DNA of 64,000 nucleotides from NCBI GenBank assembly GCA_029212745.1, contig JARGOL010000006.1, positions 1 through 64,000 of the forward strand, read 5' to 3'. Under the pieces are notes generated by a model that did not search any database, was not told the origin of the DNA, and saw nothing but the letters and a program-made list of their open reading frames with translations. Both the position numbers and the translations under genes were made by a program. The stretch comes from Alcanivoracaceae bacterium (GTDB taxonomy: Bacteria > Pseudomonadota > Gammaproteobacteria > Pseudomonadales > Alcanivoracaceae). Below are positions 9,483 through 19,211 of the stretch, in pieces; position 1 is the stretch's first letter; each line of letters starts with the position of its first letter.

Positions 9483-9513
9483 TGACCCGCACCGTCCGTG
9501 ACGGCATAAGAAA

Positions 9514-9538
9514 AAGCCCGCCAATGGCGGGCTTTTTT
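9514..9538. terminator. Bidirectional intrinsic terminator
   Basis: GCCCGCC-AAT-GGCGGGC hairpin flanked by A5 on the left and T6 on the right. It can end both lpxH (plus) and the beta-helix gene (minus). Confidence 0.9.
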
Positions 9539-9557
9539 GTCTGCACGGTGACCCCGT

Positions 9558-12083
9558 TCAGCTGGCACGCCGGCGCCGCAGCCAGGCCAACGCTGCCATG
9601 GTGCTGAAGAACACCATCGGCATGCTGCCGCTGTCGTCGTCATCATCCAGCAGGGCCGCCAACTCGGCGTCGCTGGCACCACCGCCACCACCGGCCGCCT
9701 TGACGGTGACATCGAAGACCTCCGTGGTTGACAGTGACGGGGTACCGTCGTCGCTGACAACCACCGTCACACGGAAGTCACCGGCGGCAGAGAGCTCTCC
9801 GCTGATGGAGCCTTCGTTATAGTCAATCCCTGCCGGCAAGCCGGACACCGAAACAACGGAGATCGTGTCGTCCTCGGCATCCTCGAATGCATCAGCCACC
9901 GGAATCGGCCCCACCTCTGTACCCACCTTGCCGGACAGCTGGGAGCCAATATTCACAGCCAGGGTCGGCGCCGTGTTGACGGCCGGATCCAGGTATTCCA
10001 CGGCGCCCAGGTCAGCCGAGGTGTCAGCCGCCGCCGGCGCTACGCCCCGCTGGTCCTCGCCATTGGGCCGGGCCTGGCCTTCGCCGGCATCCACCACATA
10101 ACTCATCGCGCTGGATGGCGCGTGGGTGAGCGTCGGGCCACCGTTATCGGCCAGCGCACCCAGCTCCGGGTCCACCTCGGCCGGCGCGCCAGTGATCGTG
10201 GTAGCACCCTCACCGTAGTCGATCTGGCCCTGGGTCATCACCGTACCAAAGATGTCCACAGACATGGGGTCTGTGCCGCCGTTGATACCACCTGCGGAGG
10301 CCAGGCTGCCGCCGTTGAAGGCGGCCTCGTAGTCATTGCTCGAGGCAAACACGCTGTTCGTCAGCGTCGCCTCCGTGCTGGTGCTGTACGGCGTGGCGTT
10401 CTTGGGCGCGAAGTGGACCTGTGCCGTATCCACACCGGCGCCTGCGTTGTCGACAAAAGTGCTGTGGGTCACATCCAGGGAGCCAATACCCTCAAACACG
10501 ATCGGTGCGCGCGCCTGGGTGGACGTATTGCCCGAGAAGGTGCTGTTGAGTACCTCGGCGGAGTTACCACCACTGTAGTAGCCGCTGAAGTCATCGATGT
10601 TCACCGCCGCAAACGGGCCGCTGTTACCGGACACGGTGGTATTGCGGATGGTCATGGACGCGGAGCCCTCGTAAGGCTGGAGGTTGACCTCCAGACCACT
10701 GGCACTGCCTTCGCTGTCAGAGGTGCTGTTGTTACTGATGGTGGAATCGACGATGGTCAGGTCGCTGCTGTAGCCAACATCCACCTCCAGCCCGCCGGTG
10801 CCATTCGCAGAGCTGTTGTCCTCGATGGTCGTCCGCGACAGGGTCATGGAGCCCTCGTAGAAGAACACGTCCATCCCGCCGGCGCCACGGTCCGCACTGT
10901 TGCCGGAAATCAACGTATCAGACAGGTCCACATCGAAAATACCGCTGACATTGATGGCGCCATCAGAGCCGGCCGACGTGTTGCCCCTGAACAGCGAACC
11001 CTCGATGCTCAATGAACCACCCGAGCCCTGGACATTCAGGGCGCCGGCTGTGCCTTCGCTGGCATCGGTGGCCTGGTTACCGACGAAGCTGCTGGAGCTG
11101 ATCGAAACGCTCTCGGAGCCTTCATTGCTGATATGGACGGCACCGCTGCTGTAGGCACTGTTGCCGCGGAAGGCACTGCCGCGAATGTACAGGTCGGCAC
11201 CGCTGCTACGCACCGCCCCGCCCCGGCCATAGGTGGTGCTGTTGTTAGCGAACACCGTGCCGTAGATTTCCGTGCTGCCGCCGTAGCGCACCCGCAGCCC
11301 GCCGGGACCGCCCAGTGCAGTGTTTCCACTCACTTCACTGGCTTCGATGTCGACATTACTTTCGTTGGCATAGATCGCGCCTGGGCCTTCGCTGTCGGTG
11401 GTGTTGCCACTGATCTGTGAGCCGCTGATGAACAGGCCCTCACCCAGGTAACGGGCAGTCACCGGCGCTTCGGTGCTGGTGTTACCGGTGATTGCCGTGT
11501 TGTTGATGGACACGTAGACGATATTACGCGCCTCGATGGCACCCTCGCCCTCGGTGCCGATGTTGTCGGCGAAGACGCTGTCGTTAACAGTCAACGACCC
11601 GCCGCCTTCACTCCGGACACGCACCAGTGCCGACTCATGGCTGGAGCCGGTGACATTGACGTCATTGAGGACAATTTCGCCGGCATAACTGTCCACCAGG
11701 CCACGATCAAGCGCCACTACGCTGACGCCCTCGAGGGTGAAGTCAGAGCCTTCCTGGACCTCGAACAGCTCGCCTTCCCCGGTTGTGCCGACAATGGTCA
11801 GCAGCTCGGAGCCCGGCCCGGTGATGGTCAGCCGGCCGGAAGAATCATCCACGTCGGTCAGCTGCATATTATTGACGTCGATGACGCCGGTGGTGTCGAG
11901 CACGATGGTATCCGGCCCTTCGTTGCTGTTCGCAAGGCCAATGGCAAAATCCAGAGAGCCGGGCCCGAAGGCGTTGTTTGTCGTCACCGTGAATGTTTGT
12001 GCCGATGCCGTTCCCGAAGCCATGCCAATGGCGGCCGCGAGCGCACCCAGCGCCAGGTTGTTGTGGTTGTCTGATGGGGGCAT
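9558..12083 (-). CDS. Secreted right-handed beta-helix protein, choice-of-anchor Q type (copy 1)
   Basis: 841 residues. The signal peptide (LALGALAAAIGMASGTASAQ) is followed by a long parallel beta-helix region rich in SGN/NNS turns (for example ALVRVRSEGGGSLTVNDSVF, ISGNTTDSEG), about residues 30-600. Next is the choice-of-anchor Q block (LADNGGPTLTHAPSSAMS...DQRGVAP...LGAVEY), then a cadherin/putative-Ig-like domain (NTAPTLAVNIG...VTVK), an Asp-rich linker (LDDDDDSG), a hydrophobic segment and terminal RRRR. That tail is a C-terminal sorting/anchor signal, so the protein is probably displayed on the cell surface. The ATG at 12083 is preceded by AGGAGA; the longer open frame from 12167 would bury the signal peptide. 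It is divergent from the hydroxylase-sulfotransferase gene. The ligand is unknown. Confidence 0.88.
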   Translation of the reverse strand: MPPSDNHNNLALGALAAAIGMASGTASAQTFTVTTNNAFGPGSLDFAIGLANSNEGPDTIVLDTTGVIDVNNMQLTDVDDSSGRLTITGPGSELLTIVGTTGEGELFEVQEGSDFTLEGVSVVALDRGLVDSYAGEIVLNDVNVTGSSHESALVRVRSEGGGSLTVNDSVFADNIGTEGEGAIEARNIVYVSINNTAITGNTSTEAPVTARYLGEGLFISGSQISGNTTDSEGPGAIYANESNVDIEASEVSGNTALGGPGGLRVRYGGSTEIYGTVFANNSTTYGRGGAVRSSGADLYIRGSAFRGNSAYSSGAVHISNEGSESVSISSSSFVGNQATDASEGTAGALNVQGSGGSLSIEGSLFRGNTSAGSDGAINVSGIFDVDLSDTLISGNSADRGAGGMDVFFYEGSMTLSRTTIEDNSSANGTGGLEVDVGYSSDLTIVDSTISNNSTSDSEGSASGLEVNLQPYEGSASMTIRNTTVSGNSGPFAAVNIDDFSGYYSGGNSAEVLNSTFSGNTSTQARAPIVFEGIGSLDVTHSTFVDNAGAGVDTAQVHFAPKNATPYSTSTEATLTNSVFASSNDYEAAFNGGSLASAGGINGGTDPMSVDIFGTVMTQGQIDYGEGATTITGAPAEVDPELGALADNGGPTLTHAPSSAMSYVVDAGEGQARPNGEDQRGVAPAAADTSADLGAVEYLDPAVNTAPTLAVNIGSQLSGKVGTEVGPIPVADAFEDAEDDTISVVSVSGLPAGIDYNEGSISGELSAAGDFRVTVVVSDDGTPSLSTTEVFDVTVKAAGGGGGASDAELAALLDDDDDSGSMPMVFFSTMAALAWLRRRRAS

Positions 12084-12265
12084 GAATGAGTCTCCTGCTG
12101 ACGTCCGTTTCCAGTTTCCCGAGCTGTATGCCTGCATGCAGGAACGGGCTTGCCGTTCCATTTGCAAGGCGCAGACACCCTTGATAGCAAATTCAGGCCA
12201 TGGGCTCTACTCCGTCAGGCACGGTTTTTTCGCCGGTTGGCGGCGGTGCAGACAGCAAACCACAA

Positions 12266-12301
12266 CACTTGAGCCCCCGCCGACGCTGTGGTCTTCTATG
12301 C
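12266..12301 (+). promoter_or_regulatory. Conserved upstream element of DUF4915 genes (copy 1)
   Basis: A 36-bp block beginning CACTTGAG and ending TTCTATGC, 26 bp before the ATG at 12327. It matches 29 of 36 bases with the block at 19109-19144, which lies in front of the other DUF4915 gene. TTGAG and TTCTA sit 19-20 bp apart in both copies, so it may be a promoter or an operator. Confidence 0.55.
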
Positions 12302-12326
12302 ATTCACGCGAGAGAGCAGTACCAGC

Positions 12327-15300
12327 ATGCAATTGAACCACCCCTTTATTCGCCTGCCGATTTCGTTTGATAACAAACGCTTGCAGGAAGAAGTTGAAGC
12401 CATTGAAGAACAAGCCTGGCAGCCCCACCCACAGGGCTTTGCCGGCAATTCCGCGCTGTTGCTGATTGCTCGTGACGGCGATCCCCGTGATGACGCCCTC
12501 AATGGCCAGATGGCACCCACCCCGAACCTGGACCGCATGCCCTACCTGCGCCAGGTCATGGCCAGCCTGAAAACCACCTGGGGCCGGTCGCGCCTGATGC
12601 GCATTGACGGCAATGCCGAGGCCAACCGGCACATGGATGCCAATTACTATTGGCACCAGCGCGTGCGTGTACACGTACCGCTGGTCACCACACCCAACGT
12701 GGATTTCCTGTGCGGCGACAGCCGCGTTCACATGGCTGCCGGTGAGTGCTGGATCTTTGATACCTGGGCTCACCACAATGTCATCAATCCCGACCCCACC
12801 CGCCGCATCCACCTGGTGGCCGACACGGTCGGGTCAGCCCATTTCTGGCAGATGGTGGCCCGCGGCACGCCCCATTCCGCGCAGGAGCGGCGCCCGCCGG
12901 ACGCCGACCTGCCGCTGGTCCCCTGGGACCCGCAGGCCGATCCCCTGCTTGCTTTCGAGCGCTATAACGCCCCGGGCATCATGTCGCCCTGGGAAATGCG
13001 CAGTCTCGCCGACCACATACTCTCTGACCTGGCACCCCAGGACGCCAGCGCCGTGACCCAGGCACGCCGCCTGGTGGATGACTACATTCACGACTGGCAT
13101 GCGTTGTGGGCCATCTTTGCCGACCAGCCAGAGGGATTGCCCCTGTACCAGCAACGCCGGGACCAGTTTGCCGAGGCGCTGAAGACGGTCAGTGACCTGC
13201 CGCTAGGCAACAACATGCGTCTGGGCGGCATGCTGCTGCAGGCACTGGTCAACCCGGTCATCAATCCGGAGCTGTTGCGCCAGCCTTCGGCCACGCCGGC
13301 GACACAGGACAGCGGTGGTGTCCGGTATGACGCGCCGGCGATCCGCCACGAAACCTTTGCCGTCGCCGATGCGGCGCGCAGGGCATCTCCGGCACCCGGC
13401 CCGGCCCCGGCGCCAGCCCGCTTCGAGCGCCCGGTATTCATTGTCGCCGCGCCGCGCTCCGGCTCGTCCTGGCTGTACGAACTGATGAGCCAGTCGACCG
13501 ACTTCCTCTCCCTGGGTGGAGAGGGCCACGGTCATGTAGAATCCATCCCGGGCCTCGGCGTGGATCCGACATCGGACCGCGGCAACGCGTTGGATGCCAG
13601 TGATGCCAGCGACGACGCCATTGGCTCACTGAAAGCCAACTACATCGCCACCATGAAAAATGCCGCCGGCGAACCGGTGACACCCCGTGGGCCCTTCCGG
13701 TTCCTGGAAAAAACCCCCAAGAACGCCCTGCGGGTGGCTTTCCTGAAAAAGGCGTTCCCGGATGCCCGATTCATCTACCTGCACCGGGACCCGCAGAGCA
13801 ATATCGCCTCGATCATCGAAGCCTGGCACTCAGGGCGGTTCGTTACCTATCCGCAACTGCCGGGACGTGACCAGCCCTGGTCACTGCTGCTGCCGCAAGG
13901 CTGGCAAGCCATGCACGGCAAATCGGTGCCGGAGACCGCCGCCTGGCAATGGGCCCGGGCCAACCAGGCCATCCTCGAGGCACTGCAGGCCATGCCTGAC
14001 AGTGACTGGTGCCATGTGTCCTATGCGGACCTGAAAGAGAATACTGACGAAACACTGGCCGCACTGTGCCAGTTCGCCGGCGTCTCAACCCCGGATGCGG
14101 TGGATGACGGCGCACTGTCACGACATACACTGACGCCACCGAAGAAAGACAAGTGGCGCAAGCACGAGGCTGACATCAGTGCCAGCCGCGCCCTCTGGGC
14201 GCCCATCGCAGACACCCTCGCCGCATTGCCGGCACACGGCAGCGACAAGGAATCCGCACCGATGACAGAGACGAGCAACACCAACACCCCGGCCACACCC
14301 GCAGCGGACACCGATACGGCATCGGGCGACGCGGGCACCACCCAGGCACAGGCCCCGGACTTCAGCTCGGTGCACACCAACACCCTGCATGAACTGCTCG
14401 AGCGCGGAAACCTGTCGCTGGTGGCCACTACCTACCAGGCCGGCAAACTGATCTTCGTGCGCAAGCAGGACGGCAAGGTCAACACCCACTTTCGCATGTT
14501 CCACAAGCCCATGGGCCTGGCGGGCTCCCGGGAAGGGTTTGCCATCGGCACCCTCAACGAGATCCAGGAATTCCGCAACGTGCCCGCCGTGGCCCAGCGT
14601 ATCGAGCCAGCCGGCAGCCATGACGCCTGTTACATCCCGCGCAGCAAGCACACCACTGGCGACATCGATATCCACGAGATGAGCTATGACAAGGATGGTG
14701 AGCTGTGGTTTATCAACACGCGCTTCTCCTGCCTGTGCACGCTCGACAAGGACAACAGCTTCGTGCCCCGCTGGCGGCCGCCGTTTGTCACCGGTTATGC
14801 GCCAGAGGACCGCTGCCACCTCAACGGGCTGGCCATGCGTGATGGCGTGCCCCGCTACGTCACCATGCTCGGCCAGACCAATGAGATGGGTGGCTGGCGC
14901 GAGAACAAGCGCGACGGCGGCCTGCTGATGGATCTCGACGACGAGCGCATCATTGCCACCGGCCTGTCGATGCCGCATTCCCCGCGCTGGTACAAGGACA
15001 AACTCTGGCTGCTCGAATCCGGTTACGGTTCACTGTCCACCATTGATCCGGACACTGGCGAGAAGACCGACATCTGTCACCTGCCGGGCTTCACCCGCGG
15101 CCTCAGCTTCATTGGCGACTACGCCGTGATCGGCCTGAGCCAGGTGCGTGAATCCGCTGTGTTCTCGGGACTGCCCCTTACCGAGCGCGACGAGCCGCGC
15201 TATTGCGGCATCTGGATCGTCAACATCAACACCGGCAAGACTGAGGCGTTCCTGCGCTTTGAGGGCTCGGTGCAGGAGATCTTCGCCGTGCATGTACTGG

Positions 15301-15515
15301 AAAACCAGACCTTCCCTGAACTGCTGGAGCCGCATGACCCCCTGATTAACTCGTCCTACGTGCTCCCCGACGAAGCCCTGCGCGAGGTGGATTTCGAATC
15401 CATAGAGCGCCACCAGAAAGAGGCCCGTGAAAAAGCCGCACAGGAAAAACAACACAAAGAAGCCGCCGGCAGCGCCGGCGCTGAAACCACCGATGGAAAA
15501 GCCACAGCATCATGA
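12327..15515 (+). CDS. Three-domain fusion: Asp/Asn hydroxylase-like + sulfotransferase + DUF4915 (TIGR03032)
   Basis: 1062 residues with no signal peptide, so probably cytoplasmic. Residues 1-180 resemble aspartyl/asparaginyl beta-hydroxylase: H102, then RVHVPL, then WIFDTWAHHNV with H150 and R160; spacings fit the Fe ligands and 2-oxoglutarate-binding Arg of that family. Residues about 367-640 are a PAPS sulfotransferase: the 5'-phosphosulfate loop VFIVAAPRSGSSWLYELM and the 3'-phosphate motif FIYLHRDPQSNIASIIEAW. Residues about 678-1040 form DUF4915/TIGR03032, probably a beta-propeller-like fold of unknown function. The stop overlaps the next oxygenase start by 4 bp. ATG 12327 is preferred to GTG 12288. 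Inference: it hydroxylates and/or sulfates a protein or metabolite, possibly the neighbouring beta-helix proteins. Confidence 0.85.
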   Translation: MQLNHPFIRLPISFDNKRLQEEVEAIEEQAWQPHPQGFAGNSALLLIARDGDPRDDALNGQMAPTPNLDRMPYLRQVMASLKTTWGRSRLMRIDGNAEANRHMDANYYWHQRVRVHVPLVTTPNVDFLCGDSRVHMAAGECWIFDTWAHHNVINPDPTRRIHLVADTVGSAHFWQMVARGTPHSAQERRPPDADLPLVPWDPQADPLLAFERYNAPGIMSPWEMRSLADHILSDLAPQDASAVTQARRLVDDYIHDWHALWAIFADQPEGLPLYQQRRDQFAEALKTVSDLPLGNNMRLGGMLLQALVNPVINPELLRQPSATPATQDSGGVRYDAPAIRHETFAVADAARRASPAPGPAPAPARFERPVFIVAAPRSGSSWLYELMSQSTDFLSLGGEGHGHVESIPGLGVDPTSDRGNALDASDASDDAIGSLKANYIATMKNAAGEPVTPRGPFRFLEKTPKNALRVAFLKKAFPDARFIYLHRDPQSNIASIIEAWHSGRFVTYPQLPGRDQPWSLLLPQGWQAMHGKSVPETAAWQWARANQAILEALQAMPDSDWCHVSYADLKENTDETLAALCQFAGVSTPDAVDDGALSRHTLTPPKKDKWRKHEADISASRALWAPIADTLAALPAHGSDKESAPMTETSNTNTPATPAADTDTASGDAGTTQAQAPDFSSVHTNTLHELLERGNLSLVATTYQAGKLIFVRKQDGKVNTHFRMFHKPMGLAGSREGFAIGTLNEIQEFRNVPAVAQRIEPAGSHDACYIPRSKHTTGDIDIHEMSYDKDGELWFINTRFSCLCTLDKDNSFVPRWRPPFVTGYAPEDRCHLNGLAMRDGVPRYVTMLGQTNEMGGWRENKRDGGLLMDLDDERIIATGLSMPHSPRWYKDKLWLLESGYGSLSTIDPDTGEKTDICHLPGFTRGLSFIGDYAVIGLSQVRESAVFSGLPLTERDEPRYCGIWIVNINTGKTEAFLRFEGSVQEIFAVHVLENQTFPELLEPHDPLINSSYVLPDEALREVDFESIERHQKEAREKAAQEKQHKEAAGSAGAETTDGKATAS

Positions 15516-16150
15516 GTAACGAAAGCGACACCGCCGCGGGCACCGCGGCAGATCCGATCCAGGCACGCTGGCACTTCGGCGTACCGATCTACGAAAAACA
15601 CCTGCCCCGTTCCCTGGAGAAGATGCCCAGCATCATCCAGCACATCTATCGCATCAAGGATCGCGACACGGGCATCACACGCAGCAACCAGGGCGGCTGG
15701 CACTCCGGTGACCGCCTGCATACGACCAAACATGAGGACACCCGCTGGCTGATCCATCGCCTCCTGCAGGTCAGCACACAGTGCATCAAGGATTTCGAAG
15801 GCGACCGGCCGATAAAAGACGTACGCATGGTGTCGGCCTGGGCCAACATCAATTACCAGGGCAACTGGAATGCACCCCACGAGCATCTGCCCTGCACCTG
15901 GTCGGGTGTGTTCTACATTGACTCCGGCGAGCCGACCACCGGCGATGATGAACGCTCACTGGAAGGAAAGGTCCTGTTCTTCGACCCGATGCCGCTGGGG
16001 CGTGAGTGGAAACGGCCACCCAACGTCGGCTACCGGCCGGTCTCCGGGACCATGTTGCTGTTCCCGTCGTTCCTGACACACATGGTGGCGCCGTACTTTG
16101 GCGACAAGCCGCGCATATCACTGGCATTCAACCTGAACGTGGTGCGCTGA
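15512..16150 (+). CDS. Putative 2OG-Fe(II) oxygenase (TIGR02466-like)
   Basis: 212 residues. The double-stranded beta-helix signature is visible: NAPHEHLPCTWSGVFYIDSG with the first Fe-ligand His, then MLLFPSFLTHMVAPYFGDKP with the distal His, and RISLAFNLNV with the 2-oxoglutarate-binding Arg. The family resembles the TIGR02466 group of small oxygenases, whose substrates are mostly unknown. It is translationally coupled (ATGA overlap) to the hydroxylase-sulfotransferase-DUF4915 fusion, so the two should act together. No signal peptide is seen. A DNA/RNA-repair role is less likely given the context. Confidence 0.8.
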   Translation: MSNESDTAAGTAADPIQARWHFGVPIYEKHLPRSLEKMPSIIQHIYRIKDRDTGITRSNQGGWHSGDRLHTTKHEDTRWLIHRLLQVSTQCIKDFEGDRPIKDVRMVSAWANINYQGNWNAPHEHLPCTWSGVFYIDSGEPTTGDDERSLEGKVLFFDPMPLGREWKRPPNVGYRPVSGTMLLFPSFLTHMVAPYFGDKPRISLAFNLNVVR

Positions 16151-16154
16151 ACTG

Positions 16155-16274
16155 CCCTCACCCCGACCCGGCCCTCACCCCACTCCCAGGGGGAGAGGGG
16201 CTTGAAACACGGCAGACGTAAGTAGAGCCATCTGGAGGGCCCCCTCTTCCCCAGGGAGAGGGACAGGGTGAGGG
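16155..16274. repeat. Dispersed GGGAGAGGG palindromic repeat
   Basis: Half-units CCCTCACCCC...GGGAGAGGGG and CCCCTCTTCCCCAGGGAGAG...GGGTGAGGG lie directly after the oxygenase stop. Confidence 0.85.
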
Positions 16275-16327
16275 GGCCACCATCACCCTGCGTACCAACC
16301 CGCGCGGCCACCCGGCACCATCCACTG

Positions 16328-16358
16328 AAAAAAAAGCCCGCCAGATGGCGGGCTTTTT
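16328..16358. terminator. Bidirectional intrinsic terminator
   Basis: GCCCGCC-AGAT-GGCGGGC with A8 on the left and T5 on the right, between the convergent oxygenase and beta-helix copy 2 genes. Confidence 0.9.
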
Positions 16359-16379
16359 CGTCAACGACACAAGGTCATA

Positions 16380-18920
16380 TCAGCGACGCCGACGGCGCAG
16401 CCAGGCCAGTGCCGCCAGGGTGCCGAAGAACGCCAGCGGCGTGCTGCCACTGTCATCATCGTCATCCAGCAGCGCTGCCAGCTCGGCATCGGACGGACCT
16501 TCACCATCACCCACGGTGACGTCGAAGGTGGCCGTGGTGCTCAGTGACGGCTCGCCGTCATCAGCCACCGTCACCTTCACCTGGTACTCGCCCTGCGTGG
16601 CCAGTTCACCGATGATGGAGCCCTCGTTGTACTCCAGGCCCGGCGGCAGGCCGAGAACAGACACCACGGAGATGTTGTCTTCCTCAGCGTCCTCGAAGGC
16701 ATCTGCCACGGGGATCGGTTCCGGCAACACAAAACCGACGTTGCCGGAAATCTTGCTGCCGATATTCACCACCAGTGTCGGGGCCGTGTTGACTGCCGGG
16801 TCCACGTATTCCACGGCACCCAGATCAACATTGAAGTCCTCGGCGACACCGCGCTGGTCAACACCGTCCGGGCGATTACCGCCCTCGCCCACGGCATCCA
16901 CCACCGCACTCATGGCACTGAGGGGTGCGTGGGTCAATGTCGGGCCACCGTTGTTGGCCAATGCGCCCAGCCCCGGATCAATACCGAAGCCGTCATCGGC
17001 CAGCACACCGATCCGGTTGAATGAGGTGGATTCGCTGTAACCCAAATCGCCCTGCGTCATCACCGTGTTCTCGATGGTCACCGCCAGGCTGTCGACCGTG
17101 CCGGCATAGCCGCCGTCCAGCGTCAGGTCACTGGCATTGAGGATCACCTCAACATCGTTGCTGGATGACAGCACCGAACGCTCCAGGGTAAAGCTGGTCT
17201 CGGAGTACCCGGTAGACGTCGCCGCAATGTGCACCTGACCGGAATTGACGCCGACACCCGCGTTGTCGATGAAGGTACTGTGCCGCACAGCTGAATAGTC
17301 GAAGCCCTGGAACACGACCGGGGCCCGTTCCATGTCGCTGGCGTTACCGGAGAACGTGCTGTTCTCGACGTTGACACTGCCAAGACCGCCATCGTCGTAG
17401 AACGCAGCATGGACCGCCGGCCCATCACCCGCATTGCCCGAAATGGTGGACTGGGAAATGGTCAGCATGCTGTCGTATTCCTCGCCGTCAGCAGAGAAGC
17501 GCAACCCGGACACGGCGCCGTCGGTGCCAGCCGTCTGGTTGTCGCTGATGGTGGACTGCGATATCTCGAAGTCGCCGTACTTGTCACCGTCAATCTCCAC
17601 ACCACCGGTGCCGTTGGCAGAGGAATTGCCCCGGATGGTGGAACCGGCAATGCGCCCGTCGAGGCCGTTCAGGTCGATCACCAGGCCGCCACCACTCTCG
17701 CCGGCGTCATTGCCTTCCACCAGGGAATTCTCGATGTTCAGCCCGGACAGTGCGAAGCCGGCCACAGCACCACCATAGGTGTCTGCCGAGTTGCCCGTGA
17801 GCACCGTTTCACCCATGTTGAACGACAGCCCGCCACCCACGAGGATGGCACCGCCGGCACCGTACTTGGGGCCGCCCTCGGGCAGCTCAGTGGGCACGCG
17901 CGCCTCATTGCCGACAAATGAACTGCCCTCGATGATCACCGGCAGGCCGCCACCCGGAGGCGCCGGCGGACCGTACTTGATCACCGCCACTGCGCCACCC
18001 GTGCTGGCACGGTTGCCGGAAAACGAGGAATTCTCGATCGCGGTCACACCCGCCGGCAGAAGCAGCATGCCGGCGCCCGCACCATATTCGGCGCTGTTGT
18101 TCTCAAACACCGAGTACTTGACCACCACCTCGCTGGCGATGCCCACCACACCCGGGGACAGGTACTTCAGATCTTCAATACCACCCGGCTCCACAAATTC
18201 CGGGTTGGTGTTGCCGCTGATCACGGAATCGGTGATTTCAACGTCCGCGTCCAGGGCAAAAACCGCCGCAGAAAGGTTGTCGTTGTCGATCAGCTCGGAG
18301 CCGTCAATGTCCAGGCTACCGCCGAAAACGGTAATCACCGGCGCCCGGCCACTGTGGCTGTCAAAGGTGCTATCCGTGATAGTCACGTCTGCATAGGGCG
18401 CAAACACCTGGCCATATTTGCCGTCGCCATCAGAGCCGGTAATCCTGACATCTTCCAGGGAGACACTGCCCTCAGAGAAGCTGACAACAGCGCCGGCGTC
18501 CGCGCCACTGATAGTCAGGCCCGAGATCGACAGGGGCTGTGACACCACACTCAGGAACAAGGGTGAGTCCGGTCGGCGTTCGGCCCGCGGCTCCGGACCG
18601 ACTTCTCCACCGCTGAAATCGCGGCCGATAATGGTCAGGTTGTCTTTACCCGGCCCAACGATGGTCAATGAGCCAGAGCCGTCAAAATGCGGCGGCAACT
18701 CCACTTCACTGAGATCCATGGTGCCGGTGGCCGTAATGTTGATGGTATCGTCTTCGCCATTGTCCCCGGCCAGGCCCATGGCAAAGGCCAGCGAACCGAC
18801 ACCGCCGGAGGCAGTGGATGATACGGTGAATGTAGCCGCCGGCGCCGTGCCGGAAGCCATGCTGACGGCAGCCGCAAGGGCCCCCATTGTGATGTTCTTC
18901 TGTTTCTTGCCCAGGGGCAT
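16380..18920 (-). CDS. Secreted right-handed beta-helix protein, choice-of-anchor Q type (copy 2)
   Basis: 846 residues, paralogous to the genes at 9558 and 20509. Signal peptide ITMGALAAAVSMASGTAPAA; beta-helix repeats with SGN/EGN turns from about residue 40 to 620; choice-of-anchor Q block (LGALANNGGPTLTHAPLSAMS...DQRGVAED...LGAVEY); cadherin/Ig-like module (NTAPTLVVNIGS...FDVTV); Asp-rich linker; hydrophobic segment (PLAFFGTLAALAWL) and RRRRR end. The terminal 120 residues are nearly the same as in copy 1, while the helix body differs (more Pro/Gly loops such as GPPAPPGGGLPVI). ATG 18920 is preceded by GGAGAT; the longer frame from 19010 is unlikely. It is divergent from the stand-alone DUF4915 gene. 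Confidence 0.87.
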   Translation of the reverse strand: MPLGKKQKNITMGALAAAVSMASGTAPAATFTVSSTASGGVGSLAFAMGLAGDNGEDDTINITATGTMDLSEVELPPHFDGSGSLTIVGPGKDNLTIIGRDFSGGEVGPEPRAERRPDSPLFLSVVSQPLSISGLTISGADAGAVVSFSEGSVSLEDVRITGSDGDGKYGQVFAPYADVTITDSTFDSHSGRAPVITVFGGSLDIDGSELIDNDNLSAAVFALDADVEITDSVISGNTNPEFVEPGGIEDLKYLSPGVVGIASEVVVKYSVFENNSAEYGAGAGMLLLPAGVTAIENSSFSGNRASTGGAVAVIKYGPPAPPGGGLPVIIEGSSFVGNEARVPTELPEGGPKYGAGGAILVGGGLSFNMGETVLTGNSADTYGGAVAGFALSGLNIENSLVEGNDAGESGGGLVIDLNGLDGRIAGSTIRGNSSANGTGGVEIDGDKYGDFEISQSTISDNQTAGTDGAVSGLRFSADGEEYDSMLTISQSTISGNAGDGPAVHAAFYDDGGLGSVNVENSTFSGNASDMERAPVVFQGFDYSAVRHSTFIDNAGVGVNSGQVHIAATSTGYSETSFTLERSVLSSSNDVEVILNASDLTLDGGYAGTVDSLAVTIENTVMTQGDLGYSESTSFNRIGVLADDGFGIDPGLGALANNGGPTLTHAPLSAMSAVVDAVGEGGNRPDGVDQRGVAEDFNVDLGAVEYVDPAVNTAPTLVVNIGSKISGNVGFVLPEPIPVADAFEDAEEDNISVVSVLGLPPGLEYNEGSIIGELATQGEYQVKVTVADDGEPSLSTTATFDVTVGDGEGPSDAELAALLDDDDDSGSTPLAFFGTLAALAWLRRRRR

Positions 18921-19108
18921 GACGGATCTCCATGTGTCGGGTTCAACTGCTCTGCCGGCTCGCATGGACGAGACGACGATGGTGCGGCCCGGGTTTGCCA
19001 AGCGCGTCACAAAATTTCAGTGCTCACTAATACCAAATTATTATGCCCAAGGCCAACTTTGAGACAGTGGTCACATATCCGGCAACGGTCCTTGCCTGCC
19101 TGCGGGCG

Positions 19109-19144
19109 CACTTGAGGCCCGACCGGCGCTGTGCTTTTCTAGGC
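19109..19144 (+). promoter_or_regulatory. Conserved upstream element of DUF4915 genes (copy 2)
   Basis: A 36-bp block, CACTTGAG...TTCTAGGC, 68 bp before ATG 19212. It is 29/36 identical to 12266-12301, though the flanking DNA is not similar. Confidence 0.55.
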
Positions 19145-19211
19145 CCCCGCACAACGCAACCCCGCCGTCCGCTTGAACGGCCGCCGCAGGAACCACGCAA
19201 GGACACTGAAA

